A stretch of DNA of 7,509 bases from NCBI GenBank assembly GCA_031285695.1, contig JAITVR010000192.1, positions 1-7,509 of the forward strand. The letters are read 5' to 3'. The stretch's first letter is position 1. Each line of letters starts with the position of its first letter. Source of the stretch: Prevotellaceae bacterium (GTDB taxonomy: Bacteria; Bacteroidota; Bacteroidia; Bacteroidales; UBA932). Both the position numbers and the translations under genes were made by a program. Under the pieces are notes generated by a model. The model did no database searches, was not told where the DNA came from, and saw nothing but the letters and a program-made list of their open reading frames with translations. This document shows positions 1 through 7,384 of the stretch, one piece after another.

Positions 1-277
1 CTTCTGAGACCACCAAGGAGTTGGTCTTAAAGTTTGCAAAGCAAGGGAAGTTTATAAGGTTTGTAAAGTCCATAAAGTAAGAAAGTAGCAAAACAGTCCG
101 TACTTCGACAAAACAGCACGCGGTAAAGCGTAGTCAAAAAATTGACAAATGGAACCGCTCAGCAAATATAACGGGGAAGGAGGGGGGATATTGTGTGCCG
201 CAAAGCGCGACTAATCAGACTCCATTTTTTGCACATCTCCGGCAGCGGGTAAATTTTGAGAGGCTAAGCCACTCATC
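1..277. other. Upstream non-coding region, no gene seen
   Basis: No convincing gene is visible on either strand. The first 28 bases include a short inverted repeat (AGACCA at 7-12 against TGGTCT at 22-27, 9-nt loop), followed by the 9-nt repeat array at 30-83. Positions 84-277 show only small hairpins: ACGC/GCGT at 118-131 and GTCAA/TTGAC at 133-146. A possible longer pairing joins CCGCT (155-159) to AGCGG (244-248). In one + frame, positions 3-80 could encode a 25-residue C-terminus ending at TAA 78-80, but that frame runs through the repeat array, so I do not call a gene. The terminator at 278-310 implies that something transcribed ends here: the 3' UTR of a gene upstream of the window or a non-coding RNA. 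I did not recognise tRNA, rRNA, tmRNA, SRP RNA or RNase P RNA. Confidence 0.5.
30..83. repeat. Degenerate 9-nt tandem array (6 units)
   Basis: Six consecutive 9-mers start at 30, 39, 48, 57, 66 and 75. Most begin with AAG and the consensus is AAGTTTATA or AAGTTTGTA. The second (AAGCAAGGG) and sixth (AAGTAAGAA) units are the most diverged. All units face the same way and no inverted half is seen. The array resembles in style the word arrays found in the gaps of the atp operon, and its 9-nt period matches that at 2278-2304, although the word differs. Confidence 0.6.
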
Positions 278-310
278 AAAAAAAGCCGAGGTTTTCCGCC
301 TCGGCTTTTT
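278..310 (+). terminator. Rho-independent terminator upstream of the atp operon
   Basis: GCCGAGG (285-291) pairs perfectly with CCTCGGC (299-305) around a 7-nt loop (292-298). The stem is flanked by seven A (278-284) and five T (306-310), so A-T pairs can extend it and a U-run follows it. The A-run on the other side gives a U-tract on the minus strand as well, so it could act in both directions. It separates the atp operon from whatever is transcribed upstream. The sequence evidence is strong; which transcript it ends is unknown. Confidence 0.88.
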
Positions 311-326
311 GTTAGCAAAGCTTAAA

Positions 327-360
327 TTTGAACACAATGCGAAAAAGTTTACTACCTTCG
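327..360 (+). promoter_or_regulatory. Candidate Bacteroidetes-type promoter of atpD
   Basis: TTTG at 327-330 is followed after 22 nt by TACCTTCG at 353-360. The second element matches the Bacteroidetes -7 consensus TAnnTTTG except for one base (C for T); the first matches the -33 TTTG element. The spacing is at or slightly beyond the long end of the usual range. It sits between the terminator and atpD, and would give a leader of roughly 30-35 nt before the ATG at 400. No other matching pair was noticed in this gap. This is pattern matching only. Confidence 0.42.
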
Positions 361-375
361 TTATTGCTTTACTAA

Positions 376-1938
<1,563 letters not shown>

Positions 1939-1994
1939 CAGTTACCAATTACCAATGACCAGTAATGGTAATTGGTAACTGGTAACTGGTAACT
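1939..1994. repeat. Mirrored 7-nt repeat array forming a 16-bp hairpin (atpD-atpC gap)
   Basis: Three heptads of type ARTTACC/AATGACC (1940-1946, 1947-1953, 1954-1960) are followed by a 6-nt spacer (1961-1966). Four heptads in the opposite orientation follow (GGTAATT once, then GGTAACT three times, 1967-1994). The inversion gives a perfect 16-bp inverted repeat, 1939-1954 against 1966-1981, with an 11-nt loop. The array begins directly after the atpD stop and ends 8 nt before the atpC ATG, so it fills almost the whole gap. There is no T-run after the stem, so a classic terminator is unlikely. An mRNA stem that protects the atpD 3' end or tunes atpC translation is possible. Confidence 0.88.
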
Positions 1995-2002
1995 GAAATG
2001 AA

Positions 2003-2251
2003 ATGAAATTAGTAGTAGTAACACCGGAGCAAACGTACACCGTTGACGGGATTGACAGCATTTCAATTCCCGGCAGCGCAGGGCGATTTGAGGTGCTGCA
2101 AGGGCACGCGCCGCTCATTTCTACTATGGTAAAAGGCGCGGTAAACTATCGCCTCGGCAGCGAAGAAAAAGAAATAACCGTAAGCGGCGGCGTGGTAAAA
2201 GTGGAGAATGACGAGGTAAGCCTAATTGTTGAAAACGTAGAAAAACTATAA
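2003..2251 (+). CDS. atpC: ATP synthase F1 subunit epsilon, short form
   Basis: Part of the central rotor: epsilon joins gamma to the c ring. The 82 residues cover only the N-terminal beta-sandwich domain. The family motifs are visible: an opening of type LVVVTPEQ, then IPGSAGRFEVLQGHAPLIS at about 22-40 and the strand pattern ITVSGGVVKVENDEVSLIVE near the end. The C-terminal helical hairpin found in E. coli epsilon (about 138 residues), which can extend into F1 and block rotation, is absent. The reading frame is intact, so this looks like a natural short form, common in Bacteroidetes as I remember, rather than a broken gene. The start is ATG at 2003, which gives the expected N-terminus; the ATG at 1998 meets a stop two codons later. 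It directly follows atpD. Confidence 0.95.
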   Translation: MKLVVVTPEQTYTVDGIDSISIPGSAGRFEVLQGHAPLISTMVKGAVNYRLGSEEKEITVSGGVVKVENDEVSLIVENVEKL

Positions 2252-2277
2252 AAGATTAACAACACTCACACGAAAAC

Positions 2278-2304
2278 AATCCTGTAAACCGTGTTAATCC
2301 TGTC
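2278..2304. repeat. 9-nt tandem array, 3 units (atpC-atpB gap)
   Basis: Three adjacent 9-mers are present: AATCCTGTA (2278-2286), AACCGTGTT (2287-2295) and AATCCTGTC (2296-2304). The first and third share eight bases and the middle one differs from them at two of those eight positions. All face the same way, so no strong hairpin is expected. The array fills the downstream part of the 65-nt gap; the first 26 nt after the atpC stop (2252-2277) show no clear repeat. An A-rich tract (2305-2316) then leads into the atpB ATG, as is usual for starts without a Shine-Dalgarno site in Bacteroidetes. Confidence 0.7.
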
Positions 2305-2316
2305 AAAAAAATCAAA

Positions 2317-3378
2317 ATGCTAAAAAAAAGTAGCATAGCCAAAATACTTTTGCTTCTTGCGTTTTTCTCGCTTACGTTTTCGGGAAGTGCAGCGGCGCAG
2401 GAAGGCAAAAAGTTGGACGTGAAGGAAATTGTGTTTGAGCACATTGCCGACTCGTACTTGTGGCACATTGCTACCGTGGGCGAGCGCGAAGTTGCCATTC
2501 CGCTGCCCATTATTGTGCGCAGCGCAGGCGGCGGCTGGCACGTTTTTTCATCGGCAAAGTTGGAGTATGGCAGTAGCTACAAAGGATTTTTTATTGCACA
2601 CAATGGCGATTATAAAGGAAAGGTGGTAGAGCTAAACGCAGCGGGAAAAATAGCGCGCCCAAGCATTGATATTTCGCTTACTAAAAATGCGCTTGCGCTG
2701 CTCATCAGCTGCGCCGTTTTGCTCATAGTAATTTTGCCCTTGGCAAGCTGGTATCGCCGTGGAAATGTAAAGCCGGCAAAAGGTTTTCGCGGCGCGGTAG
2801 AAATGCTTTTGGTCGATGTTTACAACGAGGTCATAAAGCCCTGCATTGGCGAAGATTACAAGCGATTTGCACCCTATTTGCTCATGGTTTTTTTCTTTAT
2901 TTTTGTAAATAACTTGATGGGCTTAGTGCCGTTTTTCCCCGGCGGGGCTAACGTTACCGGCAATATTGCCATAACCATGGTGCTGGCGGTTTGCACATTT
3001 TTAATCGTCAATTTTTCGGGAACAAAAGAGTACTGGCGCGAGGTGCTGTGGCCCGAAGTGCCCATGTGGCTTAAGGTTCCTGCGCCCATTATGCCCGTTA
3101 TCGAAATTTTTGGCGTGCTTACCAAGCCCTTTGCGCTCATGATTCGTTTGTTTGCCAACATTATGGCGGGGCACTCCGTTATTTTGGGCTTGATTTGCTT
3201 GGTGTTTGTAACCGCCAGCATGGGCGTAGCCATCAACGCAGGCATGTCGGTTTTGGCGGTGGTTTTTGCCTGCTTTATGAGCTTGGTAGAGCTGCTGGTG
3301 GCCTACATTCAAGCCTACGTTTTCACGCTGCTCTCGGCCGTGTTCATTGGCATGGCAAGGGTTAAGCACGAGCACTGA
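2317..3378 (+). CDS. atpB: ATP synthase Fo subunit a, long form with signal peptide
   Basis: Membrane stator subunit that forms the two proton half-channels next to the c ring. The protein is 353 residues, longer than the roughly 270 of E. coli. A signal peptide is clear: basic KK, a hydrophobic run from about 8 to 23, and a likely cut after Ala27 (SAAA-QEG). A periplasmic extension follows to about 120, including HIADSYLWHIATVG, then membrane helices at about 124-146, 184-206, 213-233, 285-308 and 311-345. The essential Arg is Arg277 in IRLFANIMAGH (E. coli Arg210), with Asn281 (Asn214) and Gln332 (Gln252). The E. coli pair Glu219/His245 is exchanged, being His286 and Glu325 here, as in mitochondrial a subunits. 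The ATG at 2317 is chosen because it begins a good signal peptide. No atpI lies between atpC and this gene. Confidence 0.96.
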   Translation: MLKKSSIAKILLLLAFFSLTFSGSAAAQEGKKLDVKEIVFEHIADSYLWHIATVGEREVAIPLPIIVRSAGGGWHVFSSAKLEYGSSYKGFFIAHNGDYKGKVVELNAAGKIARPSIDISLTKNALALLISCAVLLIVILPLASWYRRGNVKPAKGFRGAVEMLLVDVYNEVIKPCIGEDYKRFAPYLLMVFFFIFVNNLMGLVPFFPGGANVTGNIAITMVLAVCTFLIVNFSGTKEYWREVLWPEVPMWLKVPAPIMPVIEIFGVLTKPFALMIRLFANIMAGHSVILGLICLVFVTASMGVAINAGMSVLAVVFACFMSLVELLVAYIQAYVFTLLSAVFIGMARVKHEH

Positions 3379-3385
3379 ATTTTCT

Positions 3386-3671
<286 letters not shown>

Positions 3672-3691
3672 GTAAAAAAAACGGAAAGCAT

Positions 3692-4192
3692 ATGTCATTG
3701 TTAACACCGGATATAGGTCTGCTGTTTTGGATGACGCTGTCCTTTGGTATCGTCTTTTTTATTCTTGCCAAATTCGGGTTTCCCGTAATTACCAAAGCCG
3801 TCGATGCGCGCAACAGCTACATCGAAAAATCGCTTGAGGATGCGCGCTTGGCCGAAGAAAAGTTGGCGGCGCTCAACCTGCAGGCCGACGAAATTTTGGG
3901 AAAAGCCCACGGTGAGCGGCGCGTGCTGCTTGACGAGGCGCAGGAAATAAAAAAGAAAATGCTGAGCGAAGCCAAGGACTTGGCCGAAGCCGAAACGCGC
4001 CAACGCTTGAAGCGCGCCGTGGTGGAGGTGGAGGAAGTCAAAGCCAACGCCATGAACCAGCTGCGCGAGCAAATAGCCGACATATCGGTGCGCGTGGCCG
4101 AAAAAGTTATTGGCGTGCAGCTTAGCCGCGACAGCGAGCAGGAGCAGCTGATAGAGCGATTGCTGGACGAGGAAATAGTACGTAAAACCTAA
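3692..4192 (+). CDS. atpF: ATP synthase Fo subunit b
   Basis: Peripheral stalk subunit, normally a dimer, which holds F1 still against the rotating parts. The 166-residue protein has a single N-terminal membrane helix (about 8-27, rich in Phe, Leu and Ile) and then a long, charged helical region from about 35 to the end with Glu, Lys, Arg and Ala in coiled-coil style. The opening LLTPDIGLLFWM is typical of Bacteroidetes b subunits as I remember. The start is ATG at 3692. The frame is open upstream to a TTG at 3653, but that would overlap the end of atpE and add 13 polar residues before the membrane helix. The gap to atpE is 20 nt and contains an A-run, with no repeat array. The gap to atpH is only 6 nt, so the two are probably translationally linked. 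Confidence 0.96.
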   Translation: MSLLTPDIGLLFWMTLSFGIVFFILAKFGFPVITKAVDARNSYIEKSLEDARLAEEKLAALNLQADEILGKAHGERRVLLDEAQEIKKKMLSEAKDLAEAETRQRLKRAVVEVEEVKANAMNQLREQIADISVRVAEKVIGVQLSRDSEQEQLIERLLDEEIVRKT

Positions 4193-4198
4193 GCCCGC

Positions 4199-4744
4199 AT
4201 GGAAAGAGGAGTCATAGCACGGCGGTACGCGCAGGCGCTTTGGCTGTACGCCACCGAGCGCAGCAGCGAGGACGAGGTGTACGCCCAAACCCTTGCGCTG
4301 GTCAGCGTTTTTTCCGGCTATCCCGCGCTGCGGCGCGTGCTCGAAAGCCGCAGAGTAGCCGTGCAAAAAAAGGAGGAAATGATTGCCGCCTTGCTAAAAA
4401 ATGAGGGGCAAAGCAGCAGCGTTGTTCAAAGGTTTGTGCAGGTGCTCGTCAAAAATAACCGCGAGGAATTTTTGCGCGAAATTTGCCTAAGCTTTCAAAA
4501 CATTTATCGGCGCGAAAAAAAGCTGCTCAACGTATCGCTCACCACCGCCGCACCGCTGCAAAAGCAGGTGCAGCAGGCAGTAGGCAAAAAAATTGAAAGC
4601 GCCACCGGAAAAAAAGTCAGCTTTTCTAACGAGGTTGACCTTTCCATTGGCGGCGGCTACATTTTACGCTGGGGCACCTACCGCATCGATGCCAGCGTGG
4701 CAGGGCGATTGAAGCAGCTGCGCAAAAAAATGTTGGAGAGATAA
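4199..4744 (+). CDS. atpH: ATP synthase F1 subunit delta
   Basis: Caps the F1 head and joins it to the b subunits in the peripheral stalk. The 181-residue protein fits the usual family length. The N-terminal helical domain starts with ARRYAQALW, the family's RYAxAL motif. The C-terminal domain carries SFSNEVDLSIGGGYILRWG, followed by IDASVAGRLKQLRKKM, which matches the conserved end of the family (DASVxGRLxxLR). The middle is variable, as expected for delta. The start is ATG at 4199, 6 nt after the atpF stop. The stop is followed at once by the mirrored 8-nt repeat array before atpA. Confidence 0.95.
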   Translation: MERGVIARRYAQALWLYATERSSEDEVYAQTLALVSVFSGYPALRRVLESRRVAVQKKEEMIAALLKNEGQSSSVVQRFVQVLVKNNREEFLREICLSFQNIYRREKKLLNVSLTTAAPLQKQVQQAVGKKIESATGKKVSFSNEVDLSIGGGYILRWGTYRIDASVAGRLKQLRKKMLER

Positions 4745-4750
4745 ATTTAA

Positions 4751-4809
4751 AAATTCAAGGATTCAACAATTCAAAAATTGAATGGTTGAATTTTTCAATC
4801 TTTGAATCC
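4751..4809. repeat. Mirrored 8-nt repeat array, 3 + 4 units (atpH-atpA gap)
   Basis: Three octads of consensus NNATTCAA (4751-4758, 4759-4766, 4767-4774) are followed by a 3-nt spacer AAA (4775-4777). Four octads of the reverse complement, TTGAATNN (4778, 4786, 4794, 4802), come next; the third of these has one change (TTCAATCT). The centre folds as a 13-bp stem with one mismatch, 4762-4774 against 4778-4790, with a 3-nt loop. The array fills most of the 72-nt gap and ends 7 nt before the atpA ATG. Its layout of three units, a spacer and four inverted units is the same as in the atpD-atpC gap, although the word and unit length differ. Confidence 0.88.
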
Positions 4810-4816
4810 ATTAGTT

Positions 4817-6397
4817 ATGACAGAAAATATCAAAGTTAGCGAAGTCCCCGAGCTCATTTACAAAATGCTCAACGAGTTCGACCCGCAAAAATCGCTCGAA
4901 GAAGTGGGCACCGTGGTGCAGGTAAGCGATGGCGTGGCGCGCATTTTTGGCCTTACCAACGCCGAAGCCAACGAGCTGCTGGAGTTCGACAACGGCGTAA
5001 AAGCCGTGGTAATGAACCTTGAGGAGGACAACGTGGGCGCCGTGCTGCTCGGCAGCACCGACATGGTGCGCGAGGGCGACACCGTGAAGCGCACCGGAAA
5101 AATTGCCGCCATTGGCGTAGGCGAGGGGCTCATTGGGCGCGTTATCAACCCGCTGGGCGAACCCATTGACGGCGCAGGTGTCATTGCCGGCGCGCGCATT
5201 GATATGCCGCTGGAGCGCAAGGCACCCGGCGTAATTTTTCGCCAGCCGGTAACCGAACCCATGCAAACCGGCATTAAGGCGGTGGACTCCATGATTCCCA
5301 TTGGGCGCGGACAGCGCGAGCTCCTTATCGGCGACCGCCAAACGGGAAAAACCTCCATTGCTATTGATACAATTATCAATCAGCGAAAGAATTTTGAGGC
5401 GGGAGAAGCCGTTTTTTGTATTTACGTGGCCATTGGCCAAAAAGCCTCTACCGTAGCCACTTTGGTGGATACGCTGCGCGCCAAGGGCGCCATGGATTAC
5501 ACGGTGGTGGTAGCCGCCAACTCGTCCGACCCTGCCGCGCTACAGTACTTTGCCCCCTTTGCAGGTGCTGCCATAGGCGAGTTTTTTCGCGATACCGGTC
5601 GCCACGCCTTGGTGGTGTACGATGACCTTTCGAAGCAGGCCGTAGCTTACCGCGAGGTATCGCTCATTCTGCGCCGCCCCTCGGGACGTGAGGCGTACCC
5701 GGGCGATATTTTTTACCTGCACTCGCGTTTACTCGAACGCGCTGCAAAAATTATTGCGCAGGACGAAATTGCTACGCAAATGAACGACCTGCCCGAAAGC
5801 CTGAAGGGAAAAGTGAAGGGCGGCGGCTCGCTTACCGCGCTGCCCATTATCGAAACGCAGGCGGGCGATGTGTCGGCCTACATTCCCACCAACGTAATTT
5901 CCATTACCGACGGGCAAATATTTTTGGATACAGAGCTGTTTAACCAAGGCAATCGTCCGGCCATCAACATCGGAATTTCTGTATCGCGCGTGGGTGGCAG
6001 CGCGCAGGTAAAGGCCATGAAAAAGGTGGCCGGAACGCTCAAAATAGACCAAGCGCAGTACCGCGAGCTCGAAGCCTTTACCCGCTTTGGCGGCGATATG
6101 GACGCTGTTACCGCGCAGGTAATTGATAAGGGAAGAAAAAATACCAAGCTGCTCATTCAGCCGCAGTACAGCCCGCTAAGCGTGGGTGAGGAGGTTGCCA
6201 TTTTGTACTGTGGAACCTACGGTTTGCTCAAAGATGTTCCGCTTGAAAAGGTGGGCGATTTTGAAAAAGCTTTCCTCGACCAGCTGCGCCTGTCGCATAG
6301 CGATGTGCTTGCCGGCCTCAACAAGGGCGCCATTGACGAAAGCGCCGAGGCAACGCTGAAAAAAATAGCAGCACAGGTAACAAAACAGTTTGCTTAA
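4817..6397 (+). CDS. atpA: ATP synthase F1 subunit alpha
   Basis: Non-catalytic nucleotide-binding subunit, three per enzyme, which supplies the arginine finger to the catalytic sites on beta. From ATG 4817 the protein has 526 residues. The Walker A loop GDRQTGKTS is at 172-180 (Lys178, Thr179), the Walker B region LVVYDDLSK has Asp269 and Asp270, and the arginine finger is Arg391 in SVSRVGG (E. coli Arg376). Between LLERAA (304-309) and SLTALP (338-343) there are about seven more residues than in E. coli, in the stretch around [14 protein letters not shown]; this probably marks the lineage. The frame is open to a TTG at 4802, but that codon lies in the last unit of the repeat array and would add five residues (MNPLV) with no family support, so ATG 4817 is preferred. 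Repeat arrays flank the gene on both sides. Confidence 0.97.
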   Translation: MTENIKVSEVPELIYKMLNEFDPQKSLEEVGTVVQVSDGVARIFGLTNAEANELLEFDNGVKAVVMNLEEDNVGAVLLGSTDMVREGDTVKRTGKIAAIGVGEGLIGRVINPLGEPIDGAGVIAGARIDMPLERKAPGVIFRQPVTEPMQTGIKAVDSMIPIGRGQRELLIGDRQTGKTSIAIDTIINQRKNFEAGEAVFCIYVAIGQKASTVATLVDTLRAKGAMDYTVVVAANSSDPAALQYFAPFAGAAIGEFFRDTGRHALVVYDDLSKQAVAYREVSLILRRPSGREAYPGDIFYLHSRLLERAAKIIAQDEIATQMNDLPESLKGKVKGGGSLTALPIIETQAGDVSAYIPTNVISITDGQIFLDTELFNQGNRPAINIGISVSRVGGSAQVKAMKKVAGTLKIDQAQYRELEAFTRFGGDMDAVTAQVIDKGRKNTKLLIQPQYSPLSVGEEVAILYCGTYGLLKDVPLEKVGDFEKAFLDQLRLSHSDVLAGLNKGAIDESAEATLKKIAAQVTKQFA

Positions 6398-6401
6398 AAA
6401 T

Positions 6402-6465
6402 GGTACAAGGTAAAGGGTAAAAGGTTTTTACCACCCTGTACCTTGTGCCGTTTTACCTTTTAACC
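6402..6465. repeat. Mirrored 7-nt repeat array forming a long hairpin (atpA-atpG gap)
   Basis: GGTACAA, GGTAAAG and GGTAAAA (6402-6422) are followed by a turn. Reverse-orientation words then appear: TTTTACC (6426), CTGTACC (6436), TTGTGCC (6443), TTTTACC (6451) and TTTTAACC (6458). Two nested stems form: an outer 11-bp stem with one G-U pair (6402-6412 against 6439-6449) and an inner perfect 7-bp stem (6416-6422 against 6426-6432) with a 3-nt loop. The array fills most of the 78-nt gap. An A-run (6468-6475) then leads into the atpG ATG. The reverse half is less regular than in the other two mirrored arrays. Confidence 0.82.
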
Positions 6466-6475
6466 TTAAAAAAAA

Positions 6476-7339
6476 ATGGCTTCGCTCAAGGAAGTAAAAA
6501 TGCGAATTGCCTCGGTTGAGAGCACCAGAAAAATTACTCAAGCGCGGCAAATGATTTCCTCGTCGCACCTGCACCGCACGCAGGCGCTGCTAACGAGCGC
6601 GGCGGCGTACAGCCATGCGCTTGAATCGCTGCTTGCCACGCTGCACACTTCCAACAACGAGTTGCTCGAATTTTCGCTTAGCGCACAGCGCAAAAAAGGT
6701 GCCGTGGCGCTGGTTGCCGTAGCGTCCAACAGCAGCATGTGCGGCGCCTTCAACGCGCGCATGGCAAAGGAAATGCTTGAGGTAGCGCAGCAGTACGCAG
6801 GGCAGGAGTTGCTGATTTTTCCCATAGGAAAAAAGCTGCGCAAGCCGCTTACCGATGCCGGTTACACGCCGCAGGGCGATTACGATAAGCTATCGGGCAA
6901 AGCCGGCTACGAGGAGGCTGCACGCTTGGTAGAGGAGCTGGTAAAAAGATTTGCCGCAGGCGAGCTGCAAAAGGTGCTGCTGCTGCACTACCACTACCGC
7001 AATATGGCTACGCAGCACATTGTAAACCTACAGCTGCTGCCCTACATTCCCGCTGCTACTTCTGAAAAAAACACCTCGCTCAGCGTTGATGGCTACATTC
7101 TTGAGCCCTCGCACAGCGAGCTGCACAGCGACTTGGCCTTGCAGGCGCTCAAGGCAAAATTTTACGCCGCGCTAATGGACACGCACACCTCCGAGCACGG
7201 CGCGCGCACCATGGCCATGCAGCTGGCCTCCGAAAATGCCGACGAAATGCTCGATGAACTGCACCTTAGCTACAACAAGCTGCGTCAACAAAACATTACC
7301 TCGGAGCTGTTGGATATTATTGGCGGGCAGTTTGCGTAG
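6476..7339 (+). CDS. atpG: ATP synthase F1 subunit gamma
   Basis: Central rotor shaft that turns inside alpha3-beta3 and carries torque from the c ring. The 287-residue protein has the two long terminal helices of the family. The N-terminus begins MASLKEVKMRIASVESTRKI and the C-terminus has LSYNKLRQQNITSELLDIIGG at 264-284. The middle alpha/beta domain includes SNSSMCGAFN (84-93), matching the family's CG(A/G)xN motif. The N-terminal helix is unusual: where most gammas read AMxMVAxxKLRKAQ, this one reads ARQMISSSHLHRTQ (23-36). Arg24 therefore takes the place of E. coli Met23 (numbered without the initiator Met). The start is ATG at 6476, after a run of eight A. It is the last gene of the operon, with no clear terminator after it. 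Confidence 0.96.
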   Translation: MASLKEVKMRIASVESTRKITQARQMISSSHLHRTQALLTSAAAYSHALESLLATLHTSNNELLEFSLSAQRKKGAVALVAVASNSSMCGAFNARMAKEMLEVAQQYAGQELLIFPIGKKLRKPLTDAGYTPQGDYDKLSGKAGYEEAARLVEELVKRFAAGELQKVLLLHYHYRNMATQHIVNLQLLPYIPAATSEKNTSLSVDGYILEPSHSELHSDLALQALKAKFYAALMDTHTSEHGARTMAMQLASENADEMLDELHLSYNKLRQQNITSELLDIIGGQFA

Positions 7340-7384
7340 GGAGCTACCAAGTAGCAGTAGCGGCGCGCGCTATATTATGTACGT
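7340..7384. other. Gap between atpG and a convergent gene, no clear terminator
   Basis: This 45-nt gap separates two converging stops. It holds a small 5-bp hairpin (GCTAC 7343-7347 against GTAGC 7351-7355, loop CAA), two tandem copies of AGTAGC (7350-7361) and a GCGCGC-rich patch. No T-run follows the hairpin on either strand, so I do not call a terminator. Confidence 0.5.

Noticed and set aside
133..146. GTCAA/TTGAC inverted repeat as an operator
   Set aside because: The arms are only 5 bp in AT-rich DNA, which is expected by chance, and it lies upstream of the terminator, away from the atpD promoter.
177..183. AAGGAGG, a Shine-Dalgarno-like string before the GTG at 195
   Set aside because: The frame it would serve is not credible, the spacing is long, and the genes here use A-rich leaders instead.
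1939..1994. CRISPR-like or terminator reading of the mirrored array
   Set aside because: The units are 7 nt with no spacers, so it is not a CRISPR array; the stem is not followed by a T-run, so it is not a standard terminator.
2252..2316. A small atpI-like gene between atpC and atpB
   Set aside because: The gap is 65 nt and has no reading frame of useful length.
3701..4366. 221-residue minus-strand reading frame across atpF and atpH
   Set aside because: It is antisense to two well-supported genes and has no recognisable domain.
4802..4816. TTG at 4802 as the atpA start
   Set aside because: The TTG is part of the last octad of the repeat array; ATG 4817 gives a family-like N-terminus.
4811..5440. 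209-residue minus-strand reading frame inside atpA
   Set aside because: It is a shadow of atpA with biased composition and no motif.
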